This document shows, piece after piece, positions 27,466-36,330 of a DNA stretch of 64,000 nt. Position 1 is the first letter of the stretch, and each line of letters starts with the position of its first letter. This DNA is from Mesorhizobium sp. M7A.F.Ca.US.008.03.1.1. Lineage in GTDB: Bacteria; Pseudomonadota; Alphaproteobacteria; Rhizobiales; Rhizobiaceae. The stretch lies in assembly GCF_003997495.1 (NCBI RefSeq), contig NZ_RZRU01000003.1, positions 372,001 to 436,000 of the forward strand, in the 5' to 3' direction. Below the pieces are notes generated by a model. That model saw only the letters and a program-made list of their open reading frames with translations, was not told where the DNA came from and ran no database searches. A program made the position numbers and the translations under genes.

Positions 27466-28476
27466 ATGGAAAATGTTCGGAACCTGACACCGGCGCCTGG
27501 GCCGATATCCGGCATTATTGCTTGCGGCGTCTACACGGCCGGGCGCCGCATCGCCGACATTCCCATCGAGGAAGCCGGCGAATGGGCAAAAAAATCCGGC
27601 CATGTCGTCTGGATCGGCCTGTTGGAGCCCGACCGTAACCTGTTGCTGCGCGTCCAGGCGCAATTTCACCTGCATGAGCTGGCGATCGAGGATGCCGAGC
27701 ACCCGCACCAGCGGCCGAAGATCGAGCAATATGGGGACGCCTTGTTCATCGTCGCCCGCACCGCACAGCTGATCGACGGCCGGGTCACCTTCGGCGAGAC
27801 CCATTTGTTCGTCGGCTCAGGCTACATCGTCAGCGTCAGGCACGGTCCCTCCACCTCCTATGCCGCCGTTCGTCAGCACTGGGAAAGCTGCCCGCACTCG
27901 CTGGCTAAGGGTGAGGATTTCGTCCTCTATGCCATTCTCGATTTCATCGTCGACAATTACATGCCGGTGCTCGAGCAGATCGAGGACGAGGTCGAGGCGA
28001 TCGAGGACAAGGTTCTGCTGAAGCCGATGACCGCTCCCGACATCGAACGGCTCTATATGCTGCGCCGTGATCTCCTGCGCCTGCGCAATGCCGCGCTTCC
28101 GCTGGTCGAAGTCTGCCGACGGCTGACCAGCGCCGAGCTGCCGCAGATACATACCGCCATGCATCCGCTGTTCCGCGACGTCACCGATCACATCCGCACC
28201 GTCCAGGAGAAGATCGACAGTCTGCGCGAGGTGCTGGCGTTCGCTTTCGAGGCGAGCTTGCTGGTCGGCCAGAGTCAGGAAACGGCGAACACCAAGAAGC
28301 TCGCCTCCTGGGCCGCAATCCTGGCGGTGCCGACGGCGCTCGCCGGCATCTACGGCATGAATTTCAGCGACATGCCGGAACTGAAGATGGAATACGGCTA
28401 TCCGGTGGTTCTGGGCGCTATCGTGCTGATCTGCACGTTTCTCTACTGGCGGTTCAGGAAGAACGGGTGGCTTTGA
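27466..28476 (+). CDS. corA: CorA-family magnesium/divalent cation channel
   Basis: A 336-residue CorA protein: an N-terminal cytoplasmic alpha/beta domain (ELAIEDAEHPHQRPKIEQYG), a long stalk helix (VLEQIEDEVEAIEDKVL; about 160-270) and two C-terminal membrane helices. The signature YGMNF (in IYGMNFSDMPELKM) sits at the end of the first helix, and the second helix ends in YWRFRKNGWL. It conducts Mg2+ (also Co2+ or Ni2+) into the cytoplasm. ATG 27466 has a strong GGAGG site. It follows phoU by 90 bases; co-transcription with phoU is possible but not shown. Confidence 0.93.
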   Translation: MENVRNLTPAPGPISGIIACGVYTAGRRIADIPIEEAGEWAKKSGHVVWIGLLEPDRNLLLRVQAQFHLHELAIEDAEHPHQRPKIEQYGDALFIVARTAQLIDGRVTFGETHLFVGSGYIVSVRHGPSTSYAAVRQHWESCPHSLAKGEDFVLYAILDFIVDNYMPVLEQIEDEVEAIEDKVLLKPMTAPDIERLYMLRRDLLRLRNAALPLVEVCRRLTSAELPQIHTAMHPLFRDVTDHIRTVQEKIDSLREVLAFAFEASLLVGQSQETANTKKLASWAAILAVPTALAGIYGMNFSDMPELKMEYGYPVVLGAIVLICTFLYWRFRKNGWL

Positions 28477-28543
28477 AGAGAGTGAATAGGAATTAGTGAG
28501 TAGTGAAAACGGCGCTTCATGCGCTAGGTTTTCCTACAATCTG

Positions 28544-28575
28544 CTACTCACTACTCACTACTCACTACTCACTCA
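28544..28575. repeat. Heptanucleotide tandem repeat at the gcrA 3' end
   Basis: Four perfect copies of CTACTCA (28544-28571) are followed by a partial CTCA that contains the gcrA stop codon. A complementary TGAGTAG lies at 28497-28503, so a stem across the corA-gcrA gap can form. Copy number may vary between strains. Confidence 0.8.
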
Positions 28576-29091
28576 GCGACTCCGCCGCCGCTCCGATGCC
28601 GGCTGGAACGCCACGCGGGCATGGTACTTGCAGTAGGGACCGGTTTCGGCGGCATCGTTGCCGCAGAAATGGAAGTCCTCTGAAAGAGGGTCGCCGTTCG
28701 GCCATTTGCAGGTCCGCTCGGTCAGCTCGACCAGTTGCAGATGCCGCGAGATCGGCAGCACGACATTTTCGACCGGGCGGATGTAGTGGCGTGCCACAGG
28801 TTCGGCGTCGAACTGGGTCTGCAAGGCCGTCGCGCCGATCGATGTCGTGACATGGCGTGCCGTGGTTGCTGCGCGTGATACCGATTTCTGGACGGTCGAT
28901 CCTTGCGCCGCCTTCTTCTGGCGTGCCGGCGTGGCGGTCGAGCGACCGCGGCCCGACAGTTTCAGCCGATGCACCTTCCCGATGACCGCATTGCGGCTGA
29001 CCCCTCCAAGCTGCGCAGCAATCTGGCTTGCGCTCAGACCCTCCGACCACAGTTTTCTCAAGAGTTCTACCCGCTCGTCAGTCCAGTTCAT
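28573..29091 (-). CDS. gcrA: Cell-cycle regulator GcrA
   Basis: A 172-residue GcrA-family protein. The N-terminal helix-turn-helix (MNWTDERVELLRKLWSEGLS, then ASQIAAQLGGVSRNAVIGKV) recognises DNA near GANTC sites methylated by CcrM in Caulobacter. The C-terminal domain (about 125-165; CKWPNGDPLSEDFHFCGNDA, then PYCKYHARVAF) binds sigma-70 region 2. The linker is basic and variable, as in the family. ATG 29091 has an AGAGGAGCG site. It is divergent from argD, a neighbour order seen in other Rhizobiales as far as I recall. Confidence 0.95.
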   Translation of the reverse strand: MNWTDERVELLRKLWSEGLSASQIAAQLGGVSRNAVIGKVHRLKLSGRGRSTATPARQKKAAQGSTVQKSVSRAATTARHVTTSIGATALQTQFDAEPVARHYIRPVENVVLPISRHLQLVELTERTCKWPNGDPLSEDFHFCGNDAAETGPYCKYHARVAFQPASERRRSR

Positions 29092-29449
29092 GAGACCGCG
29101 CTCCTCTAAGCGTGCGGCAATCGGAATCCTTCTCCCGACCCGGCAACATTTGCCGGGGCAGACACCACATATATCTGGTGATTAGGTCCGCCGCACGAAA
29201 TCTAGTTATTTCTCGACTACAACTACTCTATGCGCTGACTCGGTGACAAGAGTCCCAAGTGCAACACGAATCGGTTTTTTCGGTTTTCCCCAACTTGCCC
29301 GGTCGCTTATGAGCCGGCGTCCCGTCAGGGGGCTTGCCGCGAGCCACTACGCGACGTTTTCGTTGACTTCATGGCCGAAAAACAGGATAAGCCGCACAGG
29401 CCGCCGCTTTGGCGGCTTTTTTGATTTTCCGGTACCGGAGACGCATATA
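29092..29449. promoter_or_regulatory. gcrA-argD intergenic region with a 17-codon ORF
   Basis: This 358-base gap holds a GACTC site (GANTC class) near 29238 and a 17-codon frame at 29371-29424 ([17 protein letters not shown]) that runs through the terminator at 29400-29422. No good ribosome site precedes that frame. Either a short RNA ends here or argD is attenuated. I see no other gene. Confidence 0.4.
29400..29422 (+). terminator. Intrinsic terminator 28 bases upstream of argD
   Basis: The stem GCCGCC/GGCGGC with loop GCTTT is followed at once by TTTTTT. This is a textbook Rho-independent terminator pointing at argD, whose start is at 29450. No annotated gene ends just before it, so it implies an upstream short transcript or an attenuator. 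Confidence 0.75.
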
Positions 29450-30649
29450 ATGAGCGGTTCGGCGCTTTACGAGACCTTTGCTCGCGCACCCCTGGCCTTC
29501 GACCACGGGGAAGGCACATGGCTGATTACCGACAAGGGCGAGCGATATCTCGACTTTGCCGGCGGCATCGCCGTCAATTCGCTGGGCCACAGTCATCCGC
29601 ATCTGGTCGCCGCACTCACCGAGCAGGCCGCCAAGCTGTGGCATGTCTCCAACCTCTACGAGATCCCCGGGCAGAACCGGCTCGGCGAGCGGCTGGCCGA
29701 CGCCACCTTCGCCGACAAGGTGTTCTTCACCAATTCCGGCGCCGAGGCGCTGGAATGCGCGATCAAGACGGCACGGCGCTACCATTTCGTCAACGGACAT
29801 CCCGAGCGCTTCCGCGTCATCACCTTCGAAGGCGCCTTCCATGGCCGCACGCTGGCGACCATCGCGGCCGGCGGCCAGTACAAATATCTCGAGGGCTTCG
29901 GCCCCAAGGTCGAAGGTTTCGATCAGGTCGGCTTCGACGACATCGACGCCGCCGAAAAGGCGATCACGCCGGAGACGGCTGCGATCCTGATCGAACCGGT
30001 GCAGGGCGAGGGCGGTATCCGCCCGGTGCCGACGCAGTCGCTGAAGCGGCTCAGGCAATTGTGCGAGCAGCACGGCCTGCTGTTGATCTACGACGAGGTC
30101 CAGTGCGGCATCGGCCGCACCGGCAAGCTGTTCGCGCATGAATGGTCAGGGGTCACGCCCGACATCATGGCGATCGCCAAGGGTATTGGCGGCGGTTTCC
30201 CGATGGGCGCATGCCTTGCCACGGATGATGCGGCCGTCGGCATGACCGCTGGCGTGCATGGCACCACGTTCGGCGGCAACCCGCTTGCCATGGCAGTCGG
30301 CAACGCCGTGCTCGATGTCGTGCTGGAAGACGGCTTCCTCGAAGATGTCCAGCGCAAGGCGCTGCTGATGAAGCAAGGCCTTGCATCGGTCGCCGACGAG
30401 TTTCCCGAAATCATCGAGGACATCAGGGGTGCCGGGCTGATGCTCGGCCTCAAATGCGCCATGCCCAACACCAAGGTGAACATGGCCTTGCGCGACCAGC
30501 ACCTGCTGGCGGTGCCGGCCGGCGACAATGTCATTCGCCTGCTGCCGCCGCTCACCGTCACCGACGCCGAGATCCATGACGCGCTCAACCGCATCCGCGC
30601 CGGCGCCAAGAGCCTGGCGGAGGCGATCGCTTCCGCCGCGGCGAAGTAA
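29450..30649 (+). CDS. argD: Acetylornithine aminotransferase
   Basis: A 399-residue class III PLP aminotransferase that makes N-acetylornithine in arginine synthesis. Visible motifs are [20 protein letters not shown] (PLP phosphate loop), [31 protein letters not shown], and the PLP lysine in [20 protein letters not shown] near residue 245. ATG 29450 has a GGAG site; the frame is open about 200 bases upstream without homology and across the terminator. It is followed 17 bases later by argF, so the two arginine genes form an operon. The family also includes succinylornithine and GABA transaminases, but the argF partner settles the role. Confidence 0.95.
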   Translation: MSGSALYETFARAPLAFDHGEGTWLITDKGERYLDFAGGIAVNSLGHSHPHLVAALTEQAAKLWHVSNLYEIPGQNRLGERLADATFADKVFFTNSGAEALECAIKTARRYHFVNGHPERFRVITFEGAFHGRTLATIAAGGQYKYLEGFGPKVEGFDQVGFDDIDAAEKAITPETAAILIEPVQGEGGIRPVPTQSLKRLRQLCEQHGLLLIYDEVQCGIGRTGKLFAHEWSGVTPDIMAIAKGIGGGFPMGACLATDDAAVGMTAGVHGTTFGGNPLAMAVGNAVLDVVLEDGFLEDVQRKALLMKQGLASVADEFPEIIEDIRGAGLMLGLKCAMPNTKVNMALRDQHLLAVPAGDNVIRLLPPLTVTDAEIHDALNRIRAGAKSLAEAIASAAAK

Positions 30650-30666
30650 TCCCGGAACCATTGCTG

Positions 30667-31578
30667 ATGTCAGTTCGCCATTTCACCGATCTTTCCACCG
30701 TTTCCGAAGGCGATTTGCGCTTCATGCTGGACGATGCGGTGGTGCGAAAGGCGCGCCTCAAGGCCGGCGAGCGCACCAAGCCGCTCGAAGGCAAGGTGCT
30801 GGCGATGATCTTCGACAAGCCGTCGACGCGCACGCGCGTCTCCTTCGACGTCGGCATGCGGCAACTCGGCGGCGAGACCATCATGCTAACCGGCACCGAG
30901 ATGCAGCTCGGCCGTTCCGAGACCATCGCCGACACCGCCAAGGTGCTGTCGCGCTATGTCGATGCGATCATGATCCGCACCACCTCGCATGAGCGGCTGC
31001 TGGAATTGACCGAGAACGCCACCGTGCCGGTGATCAACGGGCTGACCGACGACACCCATCCCTGCCAGCTGATGGCCGATATCATGACTTTCGAGGAACA
31101 TCGCGGTCCGGTCGCCGGCAAGACCATCGCCTGGACCGGCGACGGCAACAATGTGCTGCATTCCTTGCTCGAGGCCTCGGCCCGGTTCCGCTTCAACCTC
31201 AACGTTGCCGTGCCCGAGGGCAGCGAGCCGGCGCGGAAGCATATCGACTGGTCGCAGGCGCATGGCGGCAAGCTGCATTTCACCCGCTCGCCCGAGGAAG
31301 CCGTCGATCAGGCCGACTGCATCGTCACCGATTGCTGGGTGTCGATGGGCCAGGAGCATCGCGCCCGCGGCCATAATGTGTTCTCGCCCTACCAGGTCAA
31401 TGCCAAGCTGATGGCCAGGGCCAAGCCGGACGCACTGTTCATGCACTGCCTGCCCGCCCATCGCGGCGAGGAGGTGACAGACGAGGTCATCGACGGACCG
31501 CACTCGGTGGTCTTCGACGAGGCCGAGAACCGGCTCCATGCCCAGAAGGCCGTGCTGGCCTGGTGTCTGGGCGCTTGA
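30667..31578 (+). CDS. argF: Ornithine carbamoyltransferase
   Basis: A 303-residue anabolic ornithine carbamoyltransferase that makes citrulline from ornithine and carbamoyl phosphate. The carbamoyl-phosphate motif is [16 protein letters not shown] (near residue 55), followed by [18 protein letters not shown] and the ornithine-loop motif [20 protein letters not shown] near residue 260. ATG 30667 was chosen over a TTG two codons upstream. It is co-transcribed with argD and followed by hslO 118 bases later. Confidence 0.95.
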   Translation: MSVRHFTDLSTVSEGDLRFMLDDAVVRKARLKAGERTKPLEGKVLAMIFDKPSTRTRVSFDVGMRQLGGETIMLTGTEMQLGRSETIADTAKVLSRYVDAIMIRTTSHERLLELTENATVPVINGLTDDTHPCQLMADIMTFEEHRGPVAGKTIAWTGDGNNVLHSLLEASARFRFNLNVAVPEGSEPARKHIDWSQAHGGKLHFTRSPEEAVDQADCIVTDCWVSMGQEHRARGHNVFSPYQVNAKLMARAKPDALFMHCLPAHRGEEVTDEVIDGPHSVVFDEAENRLHAQKAVLAWCLGA

Positions 31579-31695
31579 TCCCTGGGAGCTTGATCTGCGG
31601 GCGTGTGATGCCTATCTGCGCCGCATCACGCAAATCAAGCGCGTTTCGACGCATGCGCCCCACAGGGCGGCATGGCCGCGCCCTGGAGCTTTGTC

Positions 31696-32703
31696 ATGTT
31701 GGAAACCTATCAAGTGACTGAACATCACCCCAAACTCGGCGAATTCGGCTATGCCGGCGACGATCACGTCGTGCCGTTCGAGGTCGGCCCTCTCGATGTG
31801 CGAGGCCGCACGGTTCAACTCGGGCCGATGCTGGACGCTATCCTCAGCCGTCACGATTATCCCGAGCCGGTCGCCCGCCTGCTGGCGGAGGCCTGTGTGC
31901 TGACCGTGCTGCTCGGCACGTCGCTGAAGTTCGAGGGCAAGTTCATCCTGCAGACCCGCACCGACGGGCCCGTCGACATGCTGGTCGCGGATTTTTCCAC
32001 GCCCTCGGCGCTGCGCGCCTACGCGCGTTTCGATGCCGACCGGCTGGAAGCGCTGGTCGCGGCCGGCGAAACCTCCCAGCAGACCCTGCTCGGCAGCGGC
32101 GTGCTGGCGCTGACCATCGACCAGGGCGCTCACACGCAGTGCTATCAGGGCATCGTCCAGCTCGATGGCGAGACCCTGGAAGACGCGGCACGCACCTATT
32201 TTCGCCAGTCGGAACAGATCCCGACCGATCTCAGGCTGTCGGTGGCCAAGCTTTTGACGCCCGGTCCTGGCGGCGCCCGCGAGCAGTGGCGCGCCGGCGG
32301 CATCCTGGCGCAGTTCCTGCCGCAGTCGCCCGAGCGCATGCGCGTCCCGGACCTGCCGGGTGGCGATGGCGATCCACGCGAGGAGATCCACGATCCGGCC
32401 GACAATTCCTGGCAGGAGTTGCTGGCGCTGCTCGGTACGATCGAGCCGACGGAACTGATCGACCCGACGATCGGCGCCGAGCGGCTGCTCTACAGGCTGT
32501 TCCACGAGCATGGCGTGCGCGTCTTCGGCGGCGTTCCGGTCGCCGACCAGTGCTCGTGCTCCAGGGACAAGATCCACGGCATTCTCGAGGGGTTTTCCGC
32601 CCAGGAGATCAAGGACAGCACCGAAGACGGCGGCATCCACGTTGCCTGCGAATTCTGCTCGAAGCAATATGACTTCGACCCGGCGGAATTTGCGAGGCAG
32701 TGA
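31696..32703 (+). CDS. hslO: Redox-regulated chaperone Hsp33
   Basis: A 335-residue Hsp33 protein. The C-terminal zinc centre, CSCSRDKIHGILEG then VACEFCSKQYDF (near residue 280-310), gives the CxC and CxxC cysteines that release zinc and form disulfides on oxidation, turning the protein into a holdase. The N-terminal domain has RGRTVQLGPMLDAILSRHDY. ATG 31696 is preceded by TGGAG; an ATG 24 bases upstream is possible. It follows the argD-argF pair, an order common in alphaproteobacteria, but carries its own stress role. Confidence 0.93.
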   Translation: MLETYQVTEHHPKLGEFGYAGDDHVVPFEVGPLDVRGRTVQLGPMLDAILSRHDYPEPVARLLAEACVLTVLLGTSLKFEGKFILQTRTDGPVDMLVADFSTPSALRAYARFDADRLEALVAAGETSQQTLLGSGVLALTIDQGAHTQCYQGIVQLDGETLEDAARTYFRQSEQIPTDLRLSVAKLLTPGPGGAREQWRAGGILAQFLPQSPERMRVPDLPGGDGDPREEIHDPADNSWQELLALLGTIEPTELIDPTIGAERLLYRLFHEHGVRVFGGVPVADQCSCSRDKIHGILEGFSAQEIKDSTEDGGIHVACEFCSKQYDFDPAEFARQ

Positions 32704-32707
32704 GCTT

Positions 32708-32881
32708 CTTCCTTCTCCCCGTCACTATACGGGGAGAAGGTGCCCGAAGGGCGGATGAGGGGCAGGGCTGGCGTTCGGTGGTTGAGCCCAGCCTTCACTC
32801 CGTAGGGAAGATAAATCTCTCAAGTCAGCGCTGCCCCTCATGGTCCTGCCGGACATTTCTCCCCGTAAACGGGGGAGAAAG
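32708..32881. repeat. Large palindromic element between hslO and apaG
   Basis: The left part has CCTTCTCCCCG/CGGGGAGAAGG arms (32711-32740), then TGCCCGAAGGGC and GATGAGGGGCAG. The right part begins CTGCCCCTCAT (32831-32841), complementary to the left end, and closes with TTTCTCCCCG-TAAA-CGGGGGAGAAA (32857-32880). The whole can fold into a long interrupted cruciform around about 65 unpaired bases. It resembles a MITE or composite REP element. Confidence 0.7.
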
Positions 32882-32884
32882 AGC

Positions 32885-33277
32885 CTAGTTCACCGTCCGC
32901 CGCGTCCCCGGCAGGTCCAGCGAAAACGCCGGAATGGCGATGTCGAACGTCTCGCCCCGCTTGTTGCGCATCGTGTAGTGCCCGACCATGATGCCGGACG
33001 GTGTCGAGAGCGGGCAACCGGACGTGTACTGGTAGCTGTCGCCGGGATTGAGTTCGGGCTGGTCGCCGACCACGCCGGGGCCATGCACTTCCTCGACCCG
33101 ACCGGCGCCGTCGGTAATGTGCCAATAGCGCGACAGAAGCTGCACGAAATCGTCCGACTGATTGTCGATCGTTATCTGATAGCCCCAGACATAGCGGTTC
33201 TCCGAGGGATCCGAACGGTCCTCCAGGTAGAACGGCCTGACCTGCACTTCGATGTTGCGCGTGACGGCGCTGTACAT
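32885..33277 (-). CDS. apaG: ApaG (Co2+/Mg2+ efflux-associated) protein
   Basis: A 130-residue ApaG, a small fibronectin-III-like beta-sandwich protein. The family signature is visible: [60 protein letters not shown] and [19 protein letters not shown]. In enterobacteria ApaG has been linked to cobalt tolerance, but its biochemical role is unsettled. ATG 33277 has a GGAG site at 8 bases and starts the conserved part; the frame is open 108 bases further upstream. It is convergent with hslO across the palindromic element. Confidence 0.93.
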   Translation of the reverse strand: MYSAVTRNIEVQVRPFYLEDRSDPSENRYVWGYQITIDNQSDDFVQLLSRYWHITDGAGRVEEVHGPGVVGDQPELNPGDSYQYTSGCPLSTPSGIMVGHYTMRNKRGETFDIAIPAFSLDLPGTRRTVN

Positions 33278-33520
33278 AAGCGGCTCCAAAACAATCCGGT
33301 AACTTTCGGCGCTCCAGGCGGGCTGGTCAACGGTGCGCGTCCTGTCATTGCGGACCGAACCGCAGGTGGCGGCAAAGAATGTCATTTAAGTGACACATGA
33401 CAATGATGGTGTGCGCCGACCAGTGCCGCACGACTCGGGCGCTCTGTCGAATTGTTGAATCGGTCGTCATGCAGGCAGATTGTTCTGGCGGACCGGTTTT
33501 CCTGGAGTGACCGGATCTCG

Positions 33521-34672
33521 ATGGAACTCACTCTCATAGCCGCCACGCTTTCAACTGCCCTCATCCTCTCAAATCTCGCCAGCATAGTGCTCGCCGCTTC
33601 GCGTCTGAAACGGCGCCGCGCCATTGCCGCGCCGGCCGGCAAGCCGCGGCCGGTGTCGATCGTCGTGCCGTCGCGCGGCGTCGAGCCGTTCACGCAGGAG
33701 ACGCTGGAGCGCGCCTTCTCGCTCGACTGGCCGCGCTACGAGTTGATTTTCTGCGTCGCCCATGCCGACGATCCGGTGGTCAAATTGATAAACAGGACGA
33801 TCGTCCGGTTTTCGAAAGTGCCGGCCCGGTTGCTTGTCGGGGACGACCGCATCAGCGCCAATCCGAAACTCAACAATTGCGTCAAGGGCTGGGAGGCGGC
33901 GCGGCACGACTGGGTCGTCCTGGCCGATTCCAACGTGCTGATGCCGAGGGACTACGTCCAGCACCTGATGGCTGCCTGGCGGCCCGGCACCGGCCTTGTC
34001 TGCTCGACGCCGATTGGCTCGCGGCCGGCCGGCTTCTGGGCTGAGGTCGAATGCGCTTTCCTCAACACGCTGCAGGCGCGCTGGCAATATGCCGGCGAGG
34101 CGCTCGGCCTTGGCTTTGCCCAGGGCAAGAGCATGCTCTGGAACAAGCCGATGCTCGACGCCAATGGCGGCATCCGCGCACTGGCCGCCGAGATCGCGGA
34201 GGATGCCGCCGCGACCAAGCTGGTGAACAGTCTCGGCCTGCGCGTCAATCTCGTCGCCGCCCCCTTCGAGCAGCCGCTTGGCCGGCGCTCGTTTGACGAG
34301 ATCTGGTCGCGTCAGGCCCGCTGGGCTCGTCTGCGCCGCGTCACTTTCCCGCTGTTCTTCGCACCCGAAATCCTGACCGGCGCCGTGGTGCCTCTGGTGC
34401 TTGCGCTGATTGCCGCAGCCAGTGCCGGTTTCAGCCTCTGGGCAACCGCCATTGCCGTGCTGGCAGCCTTCTACCTTCCCGAGTGCGCGCTGGCCTGGTC
34501 CAAGGGCTGGTACCTGTCGCCACGCATGGTCGCAGCGATCATGGCGCGCGACCTGATCCTGCCAGCGATGTGGGGGCGCGGCTGGCTTGGCGGCGCCGTC
34601 GACTGGCGTGGCAACGCGATGACCATCGGCACCAAGACGGCCGAGCTGGAAGAGACGCCGTCCGGCGCGTGA
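33521..34672 (+). CDS. Membrane glycosyltransferase, family 2 (ceramide glucosyltransferase/HpnI-like)
   Basis: A 383-residue inner-membrane glycosyltransferase with an N-terminal helix (residues 2-25), a cytoplasmic GT-A domain and C-terminal helices (about 285-345). The GT21-type motifs appear in order: VSIVVPSRGVEPFTQETLER, WVVLADSNVLMPRDYVQHLM, AEIAEDAAATKLV, and the (Q/R)xxRW box in WSRQARWARLRR. Homologues glucosylate ceramide or diacylglycerol, or act on hopanoids (HpnI). No other hopanoid or sphingolipid genes are visible here, so the acceptor is undecided. ATG 33521 is preceded by TGGAGTGACC. Confidence 0.85.
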   Translation: MELTLIAATLSTALILSNLASIVLAASRLKRRRAIAAPAGKPRPVSIVVPSRGVEPFTQETLERAFSLDWPRYELIFCVAHADDPVVKLINRTIVRFSKVPARLLVGDDRISANPKLNNCVKGWEAARHDWVVLADSNVLMPRDYVQHLMAAWRPGTGLVCSTPIGSRPAGFWAEVECAFLNTLQARWQYAGEALGLGFAQGKSMLWNKPMLDANGGIRALAAEIAEDAAATKLVNSLGLRVNLVAAPFEQPLGRRSFDEIWSRQARWARLRRVTFPLFFAPEILTGAVVPLVLALIAAASAGFSLWATAIAVLAAFYLPECALAWSKGWYLSPRMVAAIMARDLILPAMWGRGWLGGAVDWRGNAMTIGTKTAELEETPSGA

Positions 34673-34721
34673 AGGCTACGGCTCAGCTTGGATCCCAACA
34701 ACAATTATCGTACTACGAACT

Positions 34722-34901
34722 ATGTCGAAAAGCGCTAAGACGATTGTGCGCCGTGAGGCTACTCCGCCAAAGCAGTCGCGTGCTGACGCTTTGACGCTCG
34801 CCATGAAGGCGCTCGCTGCGATGACCGACGAAGAAGATGCAGCGATCACCGCTGCCGCGCACTTAGATCCGGATGCTCAGCCGGTTGGCAGGCGCCTATA
34901 G
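34722..34901 (+). CDS. Orphan BrnA-like antitoxin (59 residues)
   Basis: A 59-residue frame from ATG 34722 to TAG 34901. The N-terminus is basic (MSKSAKTIVRREATPPKQSR). The C-terminal half, AMTDEEDAAITAAAHLDPDA then QPVG, matches the acidic end of the BrnA antitoxin family, which pairs with the BrnT ribonuclease. BrnT normally lies just upstream, but only 50 bases separate this ORF from the glycosyltransferase, so no toxin is present. It may be a remnant or a DNA-binding orphan. No strong ribosome site is seen. Confidence 0.5.
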   Translation: MSKSAKTIVRREATPPKQSRADALTLAMKALAAMTDEEDAAITAAAHLDPDAQPVGRRL

Positions 34902-34923
34902 TTCTCTGGTCAGCTGCTTTCGG

Positions 34924-36114
34924 CTATTTGGCCGCCTTCAGCGCCTGCGCGATGTCCTCTAGCAGATCGTCGGTATCTTCCAGGCCAACCGACAGCCTGA
35001 GCGTGCCCGGCCCGATGCCGAGCTCGGCGCGCGCCTCGTCACTCAGATTCTTGTGCGTCGTCGTCGCCGGATGGGTGATCAGGCTCTTGGCATCGCCGAG
35101 ATTGTTGGAGATCAAGACGATGTCGAGCGCGTTCTGCAAGGCGAAGGCCGCCTGCTTGCCGCCCTTGACGTCCAGGCAGATCAGCGTCGAGCCGCCCGAC
35201 ATCTGCTTCTTGACGATATCGGCCTGCGGATGGTCGGCGCGGCCGGGATAGATGACGCGGGCGATCTCCGGCCGCTCGGCCAGGAAATCTGCGATCCTGC
35301 CCGCGCTTTCCGTCTGCTGGCGCACACGCAGCGGCAGCGTCTCCAGGCCCTTCAGCAGCGTCCAGGCGTTGAAGGGCGAAAGGCTTGGGCCGGTATGGCG
35401 GAAATAGTCGTGCAGGTTCTCGTCGATCCACTTCTTGTCCGACAGGATCACGCCGCCGAGACAGCGCCCCTGGCCGTCTATGTGCTTGGTTGCCGAGTAG
35501 ACGACGATATGGGCGCCGAGCTGCAAGGGCTTTTGCTGCAAAGGCGTGGCAAAGACATTGTCGACGATCAGCCTTGCGCCGATCGAATTGGCAAGCGAAG
35601 CGACGGCGGCGATATCGACCACTTCCAATGTCGGATTGGTCGGGCTTTCCAGGAAGAACAGCTTGGTGTTCGGCTTGACCGCCTTTTCCCAGTTGGCGAT
35701 GTCGGTGCCGTCGACCAGCGTCGCTTCGATGCCGTATCTCGGCGCCAGCGTCTCGACCACCCAGCGGCAGGAGCCGAACAGCGCACGCGCCGCCACGATA
35801 TGGTCGCCGGCCTTGGCGCTGCACAGGAGCGCCGCCGTCACCGCCGCCATGCCCGACGCGGTGGCGCGCGCGTCTTCGGCGCCTTCCAGGGCGCACATGC
35901 GTTTTTCGAACATGTCGACGGTCGGATTGGCGTAGCGCGAATAGATGAAGCCTGGCTCCTCGCCCTTGAAACGGGCTTCGGCGGCCTGCGCCGTTTCGTA
36001 GACATAGCCCTGGGTGAGATAAATCGCTTCCGACGTTTCGCCGAAACCGGAACGCAGCGTTCCGCTGTGCACGAGTGCCGTCTGTGGCTTCCAGTTGTGC
36101 TTCTTGGTGCTCAT
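34924..36114 (-). CDS. metZ: O-succinylhomoserine sulfhydrylase
   Basis: A 396-residue Cys/Met-metabolism PLP enzyme that makes homocysteine from O-succinylhomoserine and sulfide. The PLP lysine is in VVYSATKHIDGQGRCLGGVI near residue 208. Also visible are GFIYSRYANPTVDMFEKRM and LFFLESPTNPTLEVVDIAAV. The SAM-II riboswitch and terminator directly upstream show control by S-adenosylmethionine and support methionine synthesis rather than catabolism. ATG 36114 has an AGAAGAG site. Members are easily confused with cystathionine gamma-synthase/lyase; the start MSTKKHNWKPQTALVHSGTL is typical of metZ. Confidence 0.92.
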   Translation of the reverse strand: MSTKKHNWKPQTALVHSGTLRSGFGETSEAIYLTQGYVYETAQAAEARFKGEEPGFIYSRYANPTVDMFEKRMCALEGAEDARATASGMAAVTAALLCSAKAGDHIVAARALFGSCRWVVETLAPRYGIEATLVDGTDIANWEKAVKPNTKLFFLESPTNPTLEVVDIAAVASLANSIGARLIVDNVFATPLQQKPLQLGAHIVVYSATKHIDGQGRCLGGVILSDKKWIDENLHDYFRHTGPSLSPFNAWTLLKGLETLPLRVRQQTESAGRIADFLAERPEIARVIYPGRADHPQADIVKKQMSGGSTLICLDVKGGKQAAFALQNALDIVLISNNLGDAKSLITHPATTTHKNLSDEARAELGIGPGTLRLSVGLEDTDDLLEDIAQALKAAK

Positions 36115-36132
36115 CGCTCTTCTTCCAGACAC

Positions 36133-36162
36133 AAAAAAACCGGCCGCGAAAGTCGCAACCGG
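36133..36162 (-). terminator. Riboswitch expression-platform terminator before metZ
   Basis: Read on the minus strand, CCGGTTGCGA pairs with TCGCGGCCGG around CTT, followed by seven T. It starts about 30 bases after the SAM-II aptamer and ends 19 bases before the metZ start, so ligand binding could switch termination. Confidence 0.75.
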
Positions 36163-36189
36163 TCCATACGGCCTTGCGGCCCGACGGTC

Positions 36190-36243
36190 CTTTAGCGACT
36201 TGTTTAACGTGGCTGCAAGCCGACCGGCCAAATCACCACGGGA
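36190..36243 (-). ncRNA. SAM-II riboswitch
   Basis: On the minus strand the consensus core GTGGTGATTTG is followed by GGCTTGCAGCCACGTTAAA and, after CAAGTC, GCTAAA. These are the P1 strands and the pseudoknot elements of SAM-II (metA) riboswitches, which bind S-adenosylmethionine in alphaproteobacteria and shut off methionine genes. It lies 76 bases upstream of metZ and is followed by an intrinsic terminator. Confidence 0.93.
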
Positions 36244-36330
36244 TAACGACCCTTTAGACCCGCGCCACGCTTGCGTCAATTGCCGGCTTCATTAAGAGGT
36301 TTGTACCAACGGTCTTGGAGCGAGCCAGCT

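Noticed and set aside
28544..28575. CRISPR-like array
   Set aside because: The unit is only 7 bases with no spacers; it is a simple tandem repeat.
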